64,000 nucleotides of DNA from Microlunatus lacustris (GTDB lineage: Bacteria > Actinomycetota > Actinomycetes > Propionibacteriales > Propionibacteriaceae). Shown here one piece after another: positions 8,557 to 17,795 of this stretch (positions are counted from its first letter, which is position 1; every line of letters starts with the position of its first letter). The stretch spans positions 304,278 through 368,277 of the forward strand of contig BAAAJN010000005.1 in NCBI GenBank assembly GCA_039527025.1, in the 5' to 3' direction. A program made the position numbers and the translations under genes. Under the pieces are notes generated by a model. The model had not been told where the DNA came from and did no database searches. It saw nothing but the letters and a program-made list of their open reading frames with translations.

Positions 8557-9945
8557 TCACCCACCCCAACCCTTGGGGTACGGTCGCCGGTACTGGGCAG
8601 CGGCCTTGGGGTTCCCGCCGTCGGAGAGCTTGTGGTTGAACTTGGACGGAGCTCCGTCGTGGTCGTAGGTGTTCTCCCAGGCGATGACGTCGGCGTTGGC
8701 CTTCAGCCAGCCGAACATCTTGGCCACGTAGAACGGGTTGTCCCCGCCGCCGTGACGGTCGTGGACGACGCCCCACTCGTCCAGAGCCATCTGCTTCTTG
8801 TGCGCGCGGGCGAACTTGGCGACCTCCTCGAGGCCGGGGTTGCGGCGCAGCATGTTGGCCTCCCACTGGGCGTTGGTGAACGACGGGTTCCACATGTCGT
8901 AGGCGTCCAGGCCGATCACGTCGACGACGTCGTCACCGGGGTAGCCGGTGGTCCAGGAGACCCCGGCGTTGTAGGCCTGGGGACCCTTGTTGAGGTTCCA
9001 GTCCCACTTGACCTTGGTGAGCCCGGCCGCGCGCGACTGGATGACGAAGCGACGGAACGCAGCCTTGTAGGCCTTCGAGCCGCCCCGGCTCTGGCTCCAC
9101 TGGTACCAGTTGCCGTTGTTCTCCCAGCCGAGCCGGATGACGGTGCGATTGGTGTTCCAGCCGTTCTTCTTCATCTTGGTGGCCAGCGCCCGTATCCGGG
9201 TGTCGTAGGTTCCGGCGGCGACCTTGGCGTTGGAGCCGCCCACACCCTCGGGGAAGGTGGGGATCGAGTAGATCATCAGGTCGCCTGCGCGGCGGCTGGG
9301 CAGCTGACCCATGTCGGCCCAGCTGTTGCGGGCCGGGAAGTAGAGCACTCCGTCGACGGGGCGCTTGCGCCAGGACTCGAAGCGGGCCGGCTTGGAAGAG
9401 TGTCCGAACACGACCGAGTTCCACGGCAACTTCGACTTGCCGACCTTGGGTACGCGACCGGCCGTGCTCGCGCGTGCCGGCGCGGGGGTGCTCTTCGGTG
9501 CCTTGGCGACCGCACCCACGGTGAAGGTCTTCTTGGTGCCGACATCGGCCCAGGCCCCGTTGGCGTACAAGCACGGGAAGTAGGAGTAGGTGCCCGGCGC
9601 GAAGGTCTTGGTCGCGGCGGGGGAGGAGGTGCCTCCGGTGGAGAGTGTCGTCGCCACCTTCGGGAAGTCGAGGTTGGCTCCGGAGGATGAGCGGACGCAG
9701 ACTCCGTAGTAGTCAGCGCGGACTGCGGGTGAGGCGGCAACCGTGGTCTTGACCGTCACGGAGGTGCCGCTGACGACGGAGGTCAGGGCCAGCGCCCGGT
9801 AGGTGGTGGTGACGGCTTCGGCGGGGGCCGCGCTGGCTCCTGCTGCGGCCGCGAGACCGAGGGCGACCGCTGTGGCGGCGGCGCGTTGGAGACGGCGTCG
9901 AGGTCCCGGCGTCCGGGACTGGGCGCGCATGTCTGGACGGTTCAT
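8557..9945 (-). CDS. Secreted GH26-type glycoside hydrolase (mannanase-like)
   Basis: A 462-residue exported enzyme. The ATG at 9945 has an AGGAGC site eight bases upstream. The N-terminus is a long Arg-rich signal peptide (RRRLQRAAATAVALGLAAAAGASA). A beta-rich domain of about 100 residues and a short basic linker lead to the catalytic barrel. The likely acid/base is Glu275 in RLGWENNGNWY and the likely nucleophile is Glu390 in ALDEWGV. This pattern of two Glu on strands 4 and 7 fits clan GH-A, family 26. The family acts on mannans or related beta-glycans; the exact substrate cannot be told. The gene is monocistronic, with a hairpin in its leader and a terminator behind it. Confidence 0.75.
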   Translation of the reverse strand: MNRPDMRAQSRTPGPRRRLQRAAATAVALGLAAAAGASAAPAEAVTTTYRALALTSVVSGTSVTVKTTVAASPAVRADYYGVCVRSSSGANLDFPKVATTLSTGGTSSPAATKTFAPGTYSYFPCLYANGAWADVGTKKTFTVGAVAKAPKSTPAPARASTAGRVPKVGKSKLPWNSVVFGHSSKPARFESWRKRPVDGVLYFPARNSWADMGQLPSRRAGDLMIYSIPTFPEGVGGSNAKVAAGTYDTRIRALATKMKKNGWNTNRTVIRLGWENNGNWYQWSQSRGGSKAYKAAFRRFVIQSRAAGLTKVKWDWNLNKGPQAYNAGVSWTTGYPGDDVVDVIGLDAYDMWNPSFTNAQWEANMLRRNPGLEEVAKFARAHKKQMALDEWGVVHDRHGGGDNPFYVAKMFGWLKANADVIAWENTYDHDGAPSKFNHKLSDGGNPKAAAQYRRPYPKGWGG

Positions 9946-9987
9946 GGGAGAAGCTCCTGGACCTCGTGCGCATCTGCGCCTGACGTC

Positions 9988-10012
9988 GGTCCAGCCGCCT
10001 GACGGCTGGACC
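9988..10012 (-). promoter_or_regulatory. Perfect hairpin in leader of the GH26-type gene
   Basis: Arms GGTCCAGCCG (9988-9997) and CGGCTGGACC (10003-10012) are exact complements with a 5-nt loop. The hairpin ends 43 bases before the start codon. It does not match a riboswitch consensus I know. It could be an operator, an RNA stabiliser or an attenuator. Confidence 0.5.
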
Positions 10013-10318
10013 CTGTGTTGTGCCCCGAGCCCCTGCGCCGTATCGGCGATGATCCAATCCTCGCCCGCCCCAGCTCCTCGGGGCAGGGCAGGAAGCCACC
10101 GAGACGTGACGCCGAAGGTCCCTCGTGCCCCGGGCACTTCGGCCTGGTGTGCTCCAGGCGCTCGGGATCGGCAGCGGCTCGAGGCTCACCAGCGGCTCAA
10201 CGGGGCAGCCCTTCCCGCGGGGATCCTCGCCGCGGCCAGGATGACCACCCACCCCTGGACATGGCCCACCGCCCCACACCGACGACACGGGACCGTCAGC
10301 TCACCTGCGAGTTGCTCG

Positions 10319-10340
10319 CGCACCCGCTGCGGGGGGTGCG
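10319..10340 (-). terminator. Probable otsA terminator
   Basis: CGCACCC (10319-10325) pairs with GGGTGCG (10334-10340) around an 8-nt loop, about 60 bases after the otsA stop on the minus strand. Confidence 0.45.
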
Positions 10341-10402
10341 GTCGGGGCTGGCTGAGGTACGGATGGGCATCGGATCGGCGGGAGCACCGCCGATCGCCGG
10401 CG

Positions 10403-11830
10403 TCAGGTCGTCGGGCCGGTCTGGGCCAGGTCGTCGAGGAACGCTGAGGCCCAGTGGTCGATGTCGTGCTCGGCCACCTGGCGGCGCATGATCCGCATCC
10501 GGCGTGCCTTGTTGCGGGGGGAGTCGTTCATCGCCTCGAGCAGCCGGTCCTTCATCCCGTCCACGTCGTAGGGGTTGACGAGGTAGGCCTGCCGCAGCTC
10601 TCGGGCGGCGCCGGCGAACTCGCTCAGCACCAGGGCGCCGTCGTCGCCTTGGCGGCAGGCGACGTACTCCTTGGCCACCAGGTTCATCCCGTCCCGCAGC
10701 GGCGTGACGACCATGACGTCGGCGGCCCGGTACAGCGCGGCCATCTCGTCGCGGGGGTAGGAGGCGTGCAGGTAGGTGATGGGCGGCCGGCCGATCCGGC
10801 CGATGTCGCCGTTGATCCGGCCCACCAGCCGGTCCATCTCGTCGCGCAGCTGGCGGTACTCGTCGACGCGCTCGCGGGACGGCGTGGCGACCTGGACGAA
10901 GGCGACCTTCTCGACGTCGAGGGTGCCGTCCTCGATCAGCTCGCCGAAGGCCTGCAGCCGGGCCAGCAGGCCCTTGGTGTAGTCCAGCCGGTCCACGCCG
11001 AGGAACAGCACGTCCGGGTCGCCGAGGTCGTGCCGGATCTCCGCCGCACGGGCCGCCACACCCTCCGAGGCCGACAGCGCGTGCAGCTCCTCGGCGTCGA
11101 TGGCGATGGGATAGGACCGCGCCAGCACCGTGCGGCCGTCGGAGGTGCGGATCTCGTCGCGGTGGGTCTCCTGGCGCAGCCGGGCCCGGACCAGCCGGAG
11201 GAAGTTCTGCGCCCCGCCGGAGACCTGGAAGCCGACCAGGTCGGCGCCGAGCAGGCCTTCGAGGATCTGGTCGCGCCACGGCAGCTGCTGGAACAGCTCG
11301 GTGGGCGGGAACGGGATGTGCAGGAAGTAGCCGATCCGCAAGTCGGGGCGCTGCCTGCGCAGCATGGCCGGCACCAGCTGCAGCTGGTAGTCCTGCACCC
11401 AGACGACGGCGCCCTGCTCGGCCACGGCCGCGGTCCGGTCGGCGAAGCGTTGGTTGACCGTGACGTAGGCCTCCCACCACTCGCGGTGGAAACCGGGGGT
11501 GGCGATGACGTCGTGGTAGAGCGGCCAGAGGGTGCCGTTGGAGAAGCCCTCGTAGTAGTCCTCGACCTCCTGCGCGGCCAGCGGCACGGGGACGAGCTGC
11601 AGGCCGTCGTTCTCGAAGGGTGCGAGCTCCTCGTCGGGAGCCCCGTGCCAGCCCACCCAGGCCCCGTCGTGGCGGCGCATCACGGGCTCGAAGGCGGTGA
11701 CCAGGCCTCCCGGGGAGGTGCGCCAGTCGACGCTGCCGTCCGGGTGCTCCAGGCGGTCGACGGGTAGGCGGTTGGCGACGACCACGAAGGATGCGGTCGC
11801 CTCGGTCTTGACGGGGTCGGGGGTGCTCAT
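10403..11830 (-). CDS. otsA: Alpha,alpha-trehalose-6-phosphate synthase
   Basis: A GT20 enzyme that transfers glucose from a nucleotide-glucose donor to glucose-6-phosphate, the first step of the OtsAB trehalose route. The 475-residue length and the conserved stretches VVVANRLPV, WVQDYQLQLVPAMLR, FLHIPFPP, VDRLDYTKGL and DGMNLVAKEYVACR are those of OtsA. The ATG at 11830 has a GGAGG site very close upstream. It is divergent from otsB across 113 bases, so the two steps probably share a control region. Trehalose serves as an osmoprotectant and a desiccation protectant. Confidence 0.95.
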   Translation of the reverse strand: MSTPDPVKTEATASFVVVANRLPVDRLEHPDGSVDWRTSPGGLVTAFEPVMRRHDGAWVGWHGAPDEELAPFENDGLQLVPVPLAAQEVEDYYEGFSNGTLWPLYHDVIATPGFHREWWEAYVTVNQRFADRTAAVAEQGAVVWVQDYQLQLVPAMLRRQRPDLRIGYFLHIPFPPTELFQQLPWRDQILEGLLGADLVGFQVSGGAQNFLRLVRARLRQETHRDEIRTSDGRTVLARSYPIAIDAEELHALSASEGVAARAAEIRHDLGDPDVLFLGVDRLDYTKGLLARLQAFGELIEDGTLDVEKVAFVQVATPSRERVDEYRQLRDEMDRLVGRINGDIGRIGRPPITYLHASYPRDEMAALYRAADVMVVTPLRDGMNLVAKEYVACRQGDDGALVLSEFAGAARELRQAYLVNPYDVDGMKDRLLEAMNDSPRNKARRMRIMRRQVAEHDIDHWASAFLDDLAQTGPTT

Positions 11831-11943
11831 GTCCTCCCCGACCCTAGCGGGTGGGCGGCCGGTCAGGTGATCCGTCCCGGAGCCGGCGACCACCGGCGGG
11901 AGTGGTCCGCGGAGCACTCCACCCGGTCTGTCAGGCTGCTCCC

Positions 11944-12786
11944 ATGGACGTCGTCGAGCCGCTCACCGGAGCCGGCGCTGCTGCCCTGGCTGCCATCACC
12001 ACGTCGCCGCAGGGGACCCTGCTGGCCCTGGACTTCGACGGGACGCTGGCCCCGATCATCGACGACCCGGACCAGGCGGTGGCCGACCCGGAAGCGGTGG
12101 CCGCGCTCGCCGAGCTGGGCACGCTGATCGGCACCGTGGCCGTGGTCACCGGCCGGCCCGCTCGCACGGCCGTCCGGCTCGGCGGTTTCGCCGGTCGGGA
12201 GGGCCTCGGCTCGATGGTGGTGCTCGGCCAGTACGGGGTCGAGCGCTGGGACGCCGCGACGGGGGAGTTCGACCTGCCGCCGGAGCCCGCGGAGGTGACG
12301 GCCGCCGGCGACGAGCTGCCCGGGCTGCTCGAGTCCCTCGGCCTGAGCGCTGCCCGGATCGAGCACAAGGGCCGGGCCCTCGGGGTGCACACCCGGGAGC
12401 TCGAGCACCCGAAGAAGGCGTTCCGGAAGCTCCTCGAGCCTGTGCACGCGCTGGCGGAGCGGCACGGACTCACCGTCGAGCCGGGCCGCAACGTGCTGGA
12501 GATCCGCGCGCCGGGCACCGACAAGGGCGACGCCGTCCGCCGGCTGGTCGCCGAGACGGGCGCCACCCAGATCATCTTCGCCGGTGACGACCTGGGCGAC
12601 CTGCCCGCCTTCGAGGCCGTCGCCGTGCTCCGCGAGGAGGGGATGCCCGGACTGCTGGTGGCCTCCGCCTCGCACGAGGAGGACGCGCTGAGCAGCCGCG
12701 CCGACGTGGTCGTCGACGGCCCGGCCGGGATCGCGGTCTGGCTGCGCGACCTCAGCGCCCGGATCCGGGCCGCCCAGGCCGGCTAG
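11944..12786 (+). CDS. otsB: Trehalose-6-phosphate phosphatase
   Basis: A HAD-superfamily phosphatase of 280 residues that dephosphorylates trehalose-6-phosphate. The catalytic motif is LALDFDGTLAPI near residue 30, with the usual pair of Asp. Motif GRNVLEIRAPGTDKGDAV supplies the conserved Lys, and FAGDDLGDLPAFEAV is the acidic metal-binding motif. The ATG at 11944 is the first in-frame start after otsA. It is divergent from otsA and overlaps the tail of the next minus-strand gene by four bases. Confidence 0.94.
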   Translation: MDVVEPLTGAGAAALAAITTSPQGTLLALDFDGTLAPIIDDPDQAVADPEAVAALAELGTLIGTVAVVTGRPARTAVRLGGFAGREGLGSMVVLGQYGVERWDAATGEFDLPPEPAEVTAAGDELPGLLESLGLSAARIEHKGRALGVHTRELEHPKKAFRKLLEPVHALAERHGLTVEPGRNVLEIRAPGTDKGDAVRRLVAETGATQIIFAGDDLGDLPAFEAVAVLREEGMPGLLVASASHEEDALSSRADVVVDGPAGIAVWLRDLSARIRAAQAG

Positions 12787-13004
12787 CGCTGGTTGCCCGC
12801 GTCGCTCTCGTAGGCCTGCGGGGACTCCTGCTGGGTGCGCTCCGGGTCGTCGGTGCGGTCGTCGGACTCGCTGAGGATCTGCTCGGCCTGCGCCGTGGGG
12901 TCGTCGCTGCCCGCCGCGATCTCCTCGGGCAGCAGGTGCGCCCGCTCGGCCACCCGCTCGTCGTCCTGCGCGTCGTCGTGGGTGGGTCCGGAGGTCTCGG
13001 TCAT
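12783..13004 (-). CDS. Small acidic hypothetical protein
   Basis: A 73-residue protein rich in Asp, Glu, Gln and Ser and without hydrophobic segments (MTETSGPTHDDAQDDERVAE at the N-terminus). It is probably largely disordered. Its stop overlaps the otsB stop tail to tail. It is divergent from the APH-type gene. No function can be assigned. Confidence 0.65.
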   Translation of the reverse strand: MTETSGPTHDDAQDDERVAERAHLLPEEIAAGSDDPTAQAEQILSESDDRTDDPERTQQESPQAYESDAGNQR

Positions 13005-13105
13005 GGCGCCCACGCTACCGAGCCCTGCGGGCCGCCGCCGACGACGGCTGAGCGGGGGAGCGGCCGGTAGGCTCCGCGCGTGCGCCACGTCGTCCCTCCC
13101 CGCCG

Positions 13106-13966
13106 GTGACGGACGCACGCCCGGACGAGGGTGAGGTCCTGCAGGCACGAGCCGACCGACCCGTGCTCCGGATCGGGGACGTGGTCCGGCATCCGCGCCA
13201 GCCCTGGTCCGGCTCGGTGCACGCCCTGCTGGCCCACCTCACCGAGGTCGGCTTCGCCGAGGCGCCGGTGCCCGGCCCGCTCGCTCCCGACGGCGACTGG
13301 GACGACGTCGGCTACATCGGGGGGATCTCGGGCGTTGACGCCTGCCGGCTGGTGGCCACCGACGAGGCCGTCGCCCAGGTGGCTCGGCTGCTGCGCCGCT
13401 ACCACGACGCGGTCGCCGGCTGGCAACCCGCGACGCCGCCGGTCTGGTTCGACGGCCAGGTCGGCACCGGCGACGGCGGTGAGCACCTGGTCTGCCACGG
13501 CGATGTCGGCCCGTGGAACCTGGTCTGGCGCGAGGACCGGCTGGTCGGGCTCATCGACTGGGAGTACGCGACGATCGGCACCCGGCGGACCGACATCGCC
13601 TACGCCCTGCACTACCTGGTGCCGTTCCGCGACCGCAGCTACTGGCAGGGCGTGCTCGGCATGCCCGCCAAGCCGCGCCGGCGGCACCGGATGGCGGTGT
13701 TCGCCGAGGCGTACGGCATCCCCGTCGACGACCAGCTGGTCGACGACGTGCTGGCCTCCCAGCAGGCGGGCGTCGACCTGATGCGCACCCTCGCCGAGCA
13801 GGGCCGGCCGCGGCAGCAGCAGCTGGTGGCCGACGGTGAGCTGGACCGCGAGCACCGGGCGGTGCTGTGGGGCCAGGGCCACCGCCACAAGTTCCGGGCC
13901 AAGCGGGCCCGCGAGCGTCGTCGCCTGCGCCGGGACGGCGACGTGCAGCCCGGCGGGCCGCGCTAG
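13106..13966 (+). CDS. APH-fold phosphotransferase family protein
   Basis: A 286-residue protein with the aminoglycoside phosphotransferase/choline kinase fold. The catalytic loop is VCHGDVGPWNLVW, with the base Asp and metal-binding Asn, and the metal-binding Asp is in LVGLIDWEYATIGTRRTDIAYAL. The GTG start at 13106 is the first usable codon. The N-terminal lobe is short and lacks an obvious nucleotide-binding Lys motif. The C-terminus is very basic (HKFRAKRARERRRLRRD). The substrate may be a small alcohol or amine; nothing here supports a role in antibiotic resistance. It converges on the ABC importer with a 4-base gap. Confidence 0.82.
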   Translation: MTDARPDEGEVLQARADRPVLRIGDVVRHPRQPWSGSVHALLAHLTEVGFAEAPVPGPLAPDGDWDDVGYIGGISGVDACRLVATDEAVAQVARLLRRYHDAVAGWQPATPPVWFDGQVGTGDGGEHLVCHGDVGPWNLVWREDRLVGLIDWEYATIGTRRTDIAYALHYLVPFRDRSYWQGVLGMPAKPRRRHRMAVFAEAYGIPVDDQLVDDVLASQQAGVDLMRTLAEQGRPRQQQLVADGELDREHRAVLWGQGHRHKFRAKRARERRRLRRDGDVQPGGPR

Positions 13967-13970
13967 GACC

Positions 13971-14867
13971 TCAGCGGATGCCGGTGGTGGCGAGCCCCTG
14001 GACGAAGAACCGCTGGAAGGCCAGGAACAGCACGACGAGCGGGGCGACGGCGATCAGGGTCATCGCCATCAGCGCGCCGTAGTCGGTCTGGTACTGCCCC
14101 TGCAGGAACTGCAGGCCGATCGGCAGCGTGTACAACGCCGGGTCCTTGAGCGCGATCAGTGGCCACAGGAAGTCGTTCCACTGGTACATCAGCGCCAGCA
14201 GCGTCAGCACCGCGAGCAGTGGCTTGCACAGCGGCAGCACGATGCTCCAGAAGACCCGCAGGCTGCCGGCCCCGTCCAGCCGGGCCGCCTCCATCAGCTC
14301 GTTCGGGATGGCGAGCATGAACTGACGGGCCAAGAAGATGCCGAAGGTCGCCGCAGCACCGGGGATGATCACGGCCCAGAAGGTGCCGATCAACCCCAGT
14401 CCGTTGACGATCCGGAACTGCGGCACCAAGATCGCCTGGGTCGGGATCATCATCGTGGCCAGCATGACCAGGAACAGCACGTTCTTGGCTGGGAACACCA
14501 GCTTGGCGAACGCGTAGCCCGCGAGCACGCTGACCACGACCGTGAGGACCGTGGTGATCAGGGTGATCACCACGGAGTTGCCGAACCACACCCCCACGGG
14601 CCAGGCGTCCAGCACCCGGGTGAAGTTGGCGAGCGAGAACTGCCGCGGGATGACGCTGACGTCGGCGTCGAAGGTCTGCTGACCCGAGAACGCCGTGGTC
14701 AGCATGATCCACAGCGGGAAGGCCATCACGACGGCGGTGACGGCGGCGAACGCGATGCGCAGGACCAGGCCCACCTTCGAGCGTCGGCGCCGGCCCGCAG
14801 GTGGCGCCGGGCGGCGGTCGGCGTCCACGCGGGTGGGTGCGAGGGCACGGGGTGCGGTGATGGCCAT
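13971..14867 (-). CDS. Sugar ABC transporter permease 2 (MalG type)
   Basis: A 298-residue inner-membrane permease of the carbohydrate uptake CUT1 type. Six hydrophobic helices are visible. The EAA loop that contacts the ATPase reads ELMEAARLDGAGSLRVFWSIVLPLCKP. The ATG at 14867 overlaps the stop of permease 1 by one base. It is the last gene of the three-gene importer. No ATPase gene is present, so a shared MsiK-type ATPase encoded elsewhere is likely, as is common in actinobacteria. Confidence 0.92.
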   Translation of the reverse strand: MAITAPRALAPTRVDADRRPAPPAGRRRRSKVGLVLRIAFAAVTAVVMAFPLWIMLTTAFSGQQTFDADVSVIPRQFSLANFTRVLDAWPVGVWFGNSVVITLITTVLTVVVSVLAGYAFAKLVFPAKNVLFLVMLATMMIPTQAILVPQFRIVNGLGLIGTFWAVIIPGAAATFGIFLARQFMLAIPNELMEAARLDGAGSLRVFWSIVLPLCKPLLAVLTLLALMYQWNDFLWPLIALKDPALYTLPIGLQFLQGQYQTDYGALMAMTLIAVAPLVVLFLAFQRFFVQGLATTGIR

Positions 14868-15802
14868 CAGGCGGTCTCGTCCCGGTTGCGGTTGGTACGC
14901 CACTGCACGATCGTGAAGATCAGCGTGAGGAAGAAGATCACGACGCCGATCGCGGCGCCGTAGCCCTGGTCGCGGGCGGGACCGAAAGCGGTCTTGTAGG
15001 CGTAGGTGCCGAGCACCTCCGTCGCCACCCCCGGTCCACCGTTGGTCAGCACGAAGACGGTGTCGAACACCTGGAAGGAGTAGATGACGTTCATGATCAG
15101 CAGGAAGAACGTCGACGGCCCGAGCAGCGGGAAGGTGATGAAGCGGAAGCGCTGCCAGGCGGTCGCGCCCTCGACCGAGGCGGCCTCGTACAGCTCCTGC
15201 GGCACGGCCTGCAGGCCCGCCAGGTAGATGATCATCGTGAAGCCGACGCGGATCCACAGCGTGATGAGGACCAGCGAGGCGAAGGCCGGGATGCCGCTGG
15301 ACTGCCAGGACGCGTTCGGCAGCCCGAGCGAGGAGGCCAGGCCGTTGAAGACACCGATCGTCTCGTTGAACAAGAAGGTGCCGATCAGGCCGACGGCCAC
15401 CCCGGAGATCACCAGCGGCAGGTAGATGATCGTCCGGACGACCTTGCGGCCCGGCAGCACCGAGTTCATCAGCACCGCCAGGGCCAGGCCGACCGCCATG
15501 CTGAGCGGCACCGTGATCAGCATGAACAGCGCGGTGTTCAGCAGCGACCGGTAGAACACCGGGTCGCTGAGCATGGTCGCGTAGTTGTCCAGGCCCAGCC
15601 AGGTGATCCGACCGCTGAGCGGGGCGATCCTGGCCGTGGAGTACACGAAGGCGGCCACCATCGGCACGATCAGGAAGCCGATGGAGAGCAGCAGGGCCGG
15701 CGCCAGGAAGGCGATGGCGGACCGGTCCCAGCGCGGCCGACGTCGCCGGCTCCCCCCAGCAACGGGAGGTGACGTCGTCGGCAGCGCCGAGACCGCTGTC
15801 AC
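14867..15802 (-). CDS. Sugar ABC transporter permease 1 (MalF type)
   Basis: A 311-residue partner permease. Six membrane helices are visible and the EAA loop reads ELYEAASVEGATAWQRFRFITFPLLGP. The GTG at 15802 overlaps the binding-protein stop by four bases, showing translational coupling. Together with permease 2 it forms the membrane channel of a CUT1 oligosaccharide importer. Confidence 0.92.
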   Translation of the reverse strand: MTAVSALPTTSPPVAGGSRRRRPRWDRSAIAFLAPALLLSIGFLIVPMVAAFVYSTARIAPLSGRITWLGLDNYATMLSDPVFYRSLLNTALFMLITVPLSMAVGLALAVLMNSVLPGRKVVRTIIYLPLVISGVAVGLIGTFLFNETIGVFNGLASSLGLPNASWQSSGIPAFASLVLITLWIRVGFTMIIYLAGLQAVPQELYEAASVEGATAWQRFRFITFPLLGPSTFFLLIMNVIYSFQVFDTVFVLTNGGPGVATEVLGTYAYKTAFGPARDQGYGAAIGVVIFFLTLIFTIVQWRTNRNRDETA

Positions 15803-17133
15803 GGGGCCGCCTTCTCGATCGCGGCCGCGAGGGCCGCCGTCGTGTCCGCTGCCGACGCGCCGCCGAGGAAGGCCTTCTCCAGCTCGGCCTGCAAGGCGTT
15901 GTTGATCTGGGCGAACTGGGGCACGGTGACCTGGCGGACCTGCTCGGGGGTGATGGTGGTGGCCTGCTCGACGAAGGTCTTCATCAGCTCGGGCCGGACC
16001 GCGAAGTCCAGGTCGGTGGTGGTCAGCGCGTTCAGGGTCGGCAGCTGGCCGGTCGCCTCGCAGAACGTCCGCTGCTGCTCCTCGGTGACGATGAACTCCA
16101 GGAACCGCGAAGCGGCCTCGGTGTTCGGGCCGTCCTTGGCCGCGACGATGGCGTTGCCACCGAGGTCGCTGGCGGCGTTGACGTCGCGCGGCATCGGCAT
16201 CGCGCCGTACTCGAACTTGCCCTTCACTCCGGTCTCGATGCCGGGCAGCAAGAAGTCGCCGGCGAACGCCATGGCCACCGTGCCGGCGATGAACACCGAG
16301 TCGGGGTAGGTGGAGGACTTCACCGAGCTGTTCCGGGGCACCCACTCGTTGGTGAAGAAGCTCTGGGTGAACTCGACGGCCTTGCGGCCCTGGTCGGAGT
16401 CGATCGCCGGGGTCCGCAGGTCCTCACCGAGGGCGTTGCCGCCGGCCTGGAACAGCCAGGAGAGCCAGCGGTAGGCGCCGGCGCTCTGCCAGTCGTAGAT
16501 GAAGGGGCTCTGCTTGCCCTTGACGATGCCGGCGAGCTTGCGGCTGGCCTCGGCGAACTCCTCCCAGGTCCAGGCGTCGTCCAGCCCGGTCGGGATGTTG
16601 GTGATGCCGGCGGCCTCGAAGGAGTCGAGGCGGTAGAGGATCGCGGTGGTGTCGATCTGGTGGGGGACGCCGTAGGGCTTCCCGTCGTAGACCACGCCCT
16701 GCCACAGGCCGGGGACGAAGGCGTCCACCTTGGCCTGGTCGAAGGTGCCGGAGACGTCGAGGAGCACGTCCTGGCTGGTGTACTGGCCGATGTCGATGTA
16801 GGAGACCCGGAACAGGTCCGGCGGGTTGGAGGCCTGGAACCGGGAGTCCAGGTTGGTCTGGATGCTGGCGTAGGGGACCGTCTCGGTCTTGACGGTGATG
16901 CCGGGGTTGGCGGCCTCGAACGCCTTGATGACGGCGTCGAACGCCTTCTTCTCGGTGTCACCGGACCAGTTGACGAAGGTGAGCTCTGCCTGCAGGGCGC
17001 CGCCCGTCCCCGAGCTGGAGGTGGTGGGGGTGTCGCTGGAGGACCGGCCGGTCAGGCCGGCGCAGGAGCTGAGTCCCGCTGCCGCGCCGAGGCCGAGGCC
17101 GCTCATCAGGATCTGTCGTCGGTTCAACGCCAT
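15799..17133 (-). CDS. Extracellular sugar-binding lipoprotein (family 1 SBP)
   Basis: A 444-residue solute-binding protein and the first gene of the importer. The signal sequence MALNRRQILMSGLGLGAAAG ends in a lipobox LSSC at about residues 21-24, so it is anchored to the outer face of the membrane. The body has the family 1 features: LTFVNWSGDTEKKAFDAVIKAF near the start, NPPDLFRV, and GVPHQIDTTAILYRLDSF. It captures an unidentified sugar for the two permeases. Nearby GH36, GH26 and GH10 genes suggest a plant-derived oligosaccharide. Confidence 0.92.
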   Translation of the reverse strand: MALNRRQILMSGLGLGAAAGLSSCAGLTGRSSSDTPTTSSSGTGGALQAELTFVNWSGDTEKKAFDAVIKAFEAANPGITVKTETVPYASIQTNLDSRFQASNPPDLFRVSYIDIGQYTSQDVLLDVSGTFDQAKVDAFVPGLWQGVVYDGKPYGVPHQIDTTAILYRLDSFEAAGITNIPTGLDDAWTWEEFAEASRKLAGIVKGKQSPFIYDWQSAGAYRWLSWLFQAGGNALGEDLRTPAIDSDQGRKAVEFTQSFFTNEWVPRNSSVKSSTYPDSVFIAGTVAMAFAGDFLLPGIETGVKGKFEYGAMPMPRDVNAASDLGGNAIVAAKDGPNTEAASRFLEFIVTEEQQRTFCEATGQLPTLNALTTTDLDFAVRPELMKTFVEQATTITPEQVRQVTVPQFAQINNALQAELEKAFLGGASAADTTAALAAAIEKAAP

Positions 17134-17435
17134 GTCTGTTCCTCACTCGAGGTGCGGGGGATGCACCCGACGCACGGTTTCGCCGCTCAGCCCCGGGGGT
17201 CGGCGCTCGCCGGTTCCCTGGATCTTCGTGGAGCAGTGGGCCCGCGGATGCAGGCGGTCGCGAGGTGGGACCCCCGCGTCCTGCTCGTAGTGTCGCGGAC
17301 GAACTCGCTCCGGGGAAGCAGCCCGGCCCGGAAAGCTGGGTGCGCGGCGGACTGCAGAGACGTCGCCGCGCCGCGCTAGGGTCGAGCTCCCGTGCGGTAC
17401 ACGTGCGACGGGTGCGGCGAGGACGAGGAGAACCG
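17134..17435. other. Divergent control region of ABC importer and PRC-barrel gene
   Basis: 302 bases between divergent genes with no credible coding frame. I found no palindrome resembling the operator upstream of the GH10 gene and no clear promoter hexamers. Confidence 0.5.
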
Positions 17436-17792
17436 ATGTTCGACGTGGACGACATCCGCGACTGGCGTGGCCTGAGCGTGGTCGACCAGGAGGGCTCCAA
17501 GATCGGCAACCTCGAGGCCGTCTACTTCGACACCTCCACCGACGAGGCCGTGTTCGCCACGGTCAAGGTGGGCCTGGTCGGCGGCGGACGGCTCATCTTC
17601 GTGCCGCTGATCGGTGCCCGGGTCGCGCCCAAGCACATCCGGGTGATGACGGACAAGAAGCTGGCCAAGGACGCGCCGGCGATCGACACCGACGGCGAGC
17701 TGGACTCGGCGGCGGAGCCGGGCATCTACGCCCACTACGGCTTGGTGTACGAGCGCGGCGCCGGCGGCGAACGCCGCCTCGGGCGCCGCTGA
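17436..17792 (+). CDS. PRC-barrel domain protein
   Basis: A 118-residue soluble protein with a PRC-barrel domain over most of its length. The diagnostic region is DWRGLSVVDQEGSKIGNLEAVYFDTSTDEAVFATVKVG, followed by FVPLIGARVAPKHIRV. Such domains bind RNA or other proteins and are common in actinobacterial stress proteins. The ATG at 17436 has a GAGGAGAACC site six bases upstream. It converges on the globin gene with a 3-base gap. Confidence 0.8.
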   Translation: MFDVDDIRDWRGLSVVDQEGSKIGNLEAVYFDTSTDEAVFATVKVGLVGGGRLIFVPLIGARVAPKHIRVMTDKKLAKDAPAIDTDGELDSAAEPGIYAHYGLVYERGAGGERRLGRR

Positions 17793-17795
17793 GCC

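Larger units (their letters stand above)
9946..10402. other. Intergenic region with structured leader
   Basis: 457 bases between the GH26-type gene and otsA, both on the minus strand. I see no credible gene. It contains the probable otsA terminator and the hairpin in the GH26-type leader, listed separately. The rest has no repeat or promoter that I can support. Confidence 0.6.

Noticed and set aside
9946..10402. A riboswitch in the leader of the GH26-type gene
   Set aside because: I compared the leader from memory with cyclic di-GMP and cyclic di-AMP consensus cores and found no match. Only the simple hairpin is supported.
13106..13966. Aminoglycoside resistance gene
   Set aside because: The APH fold is shared by many small-molecule kinases, and nothing in sequence or context supports drug modification.
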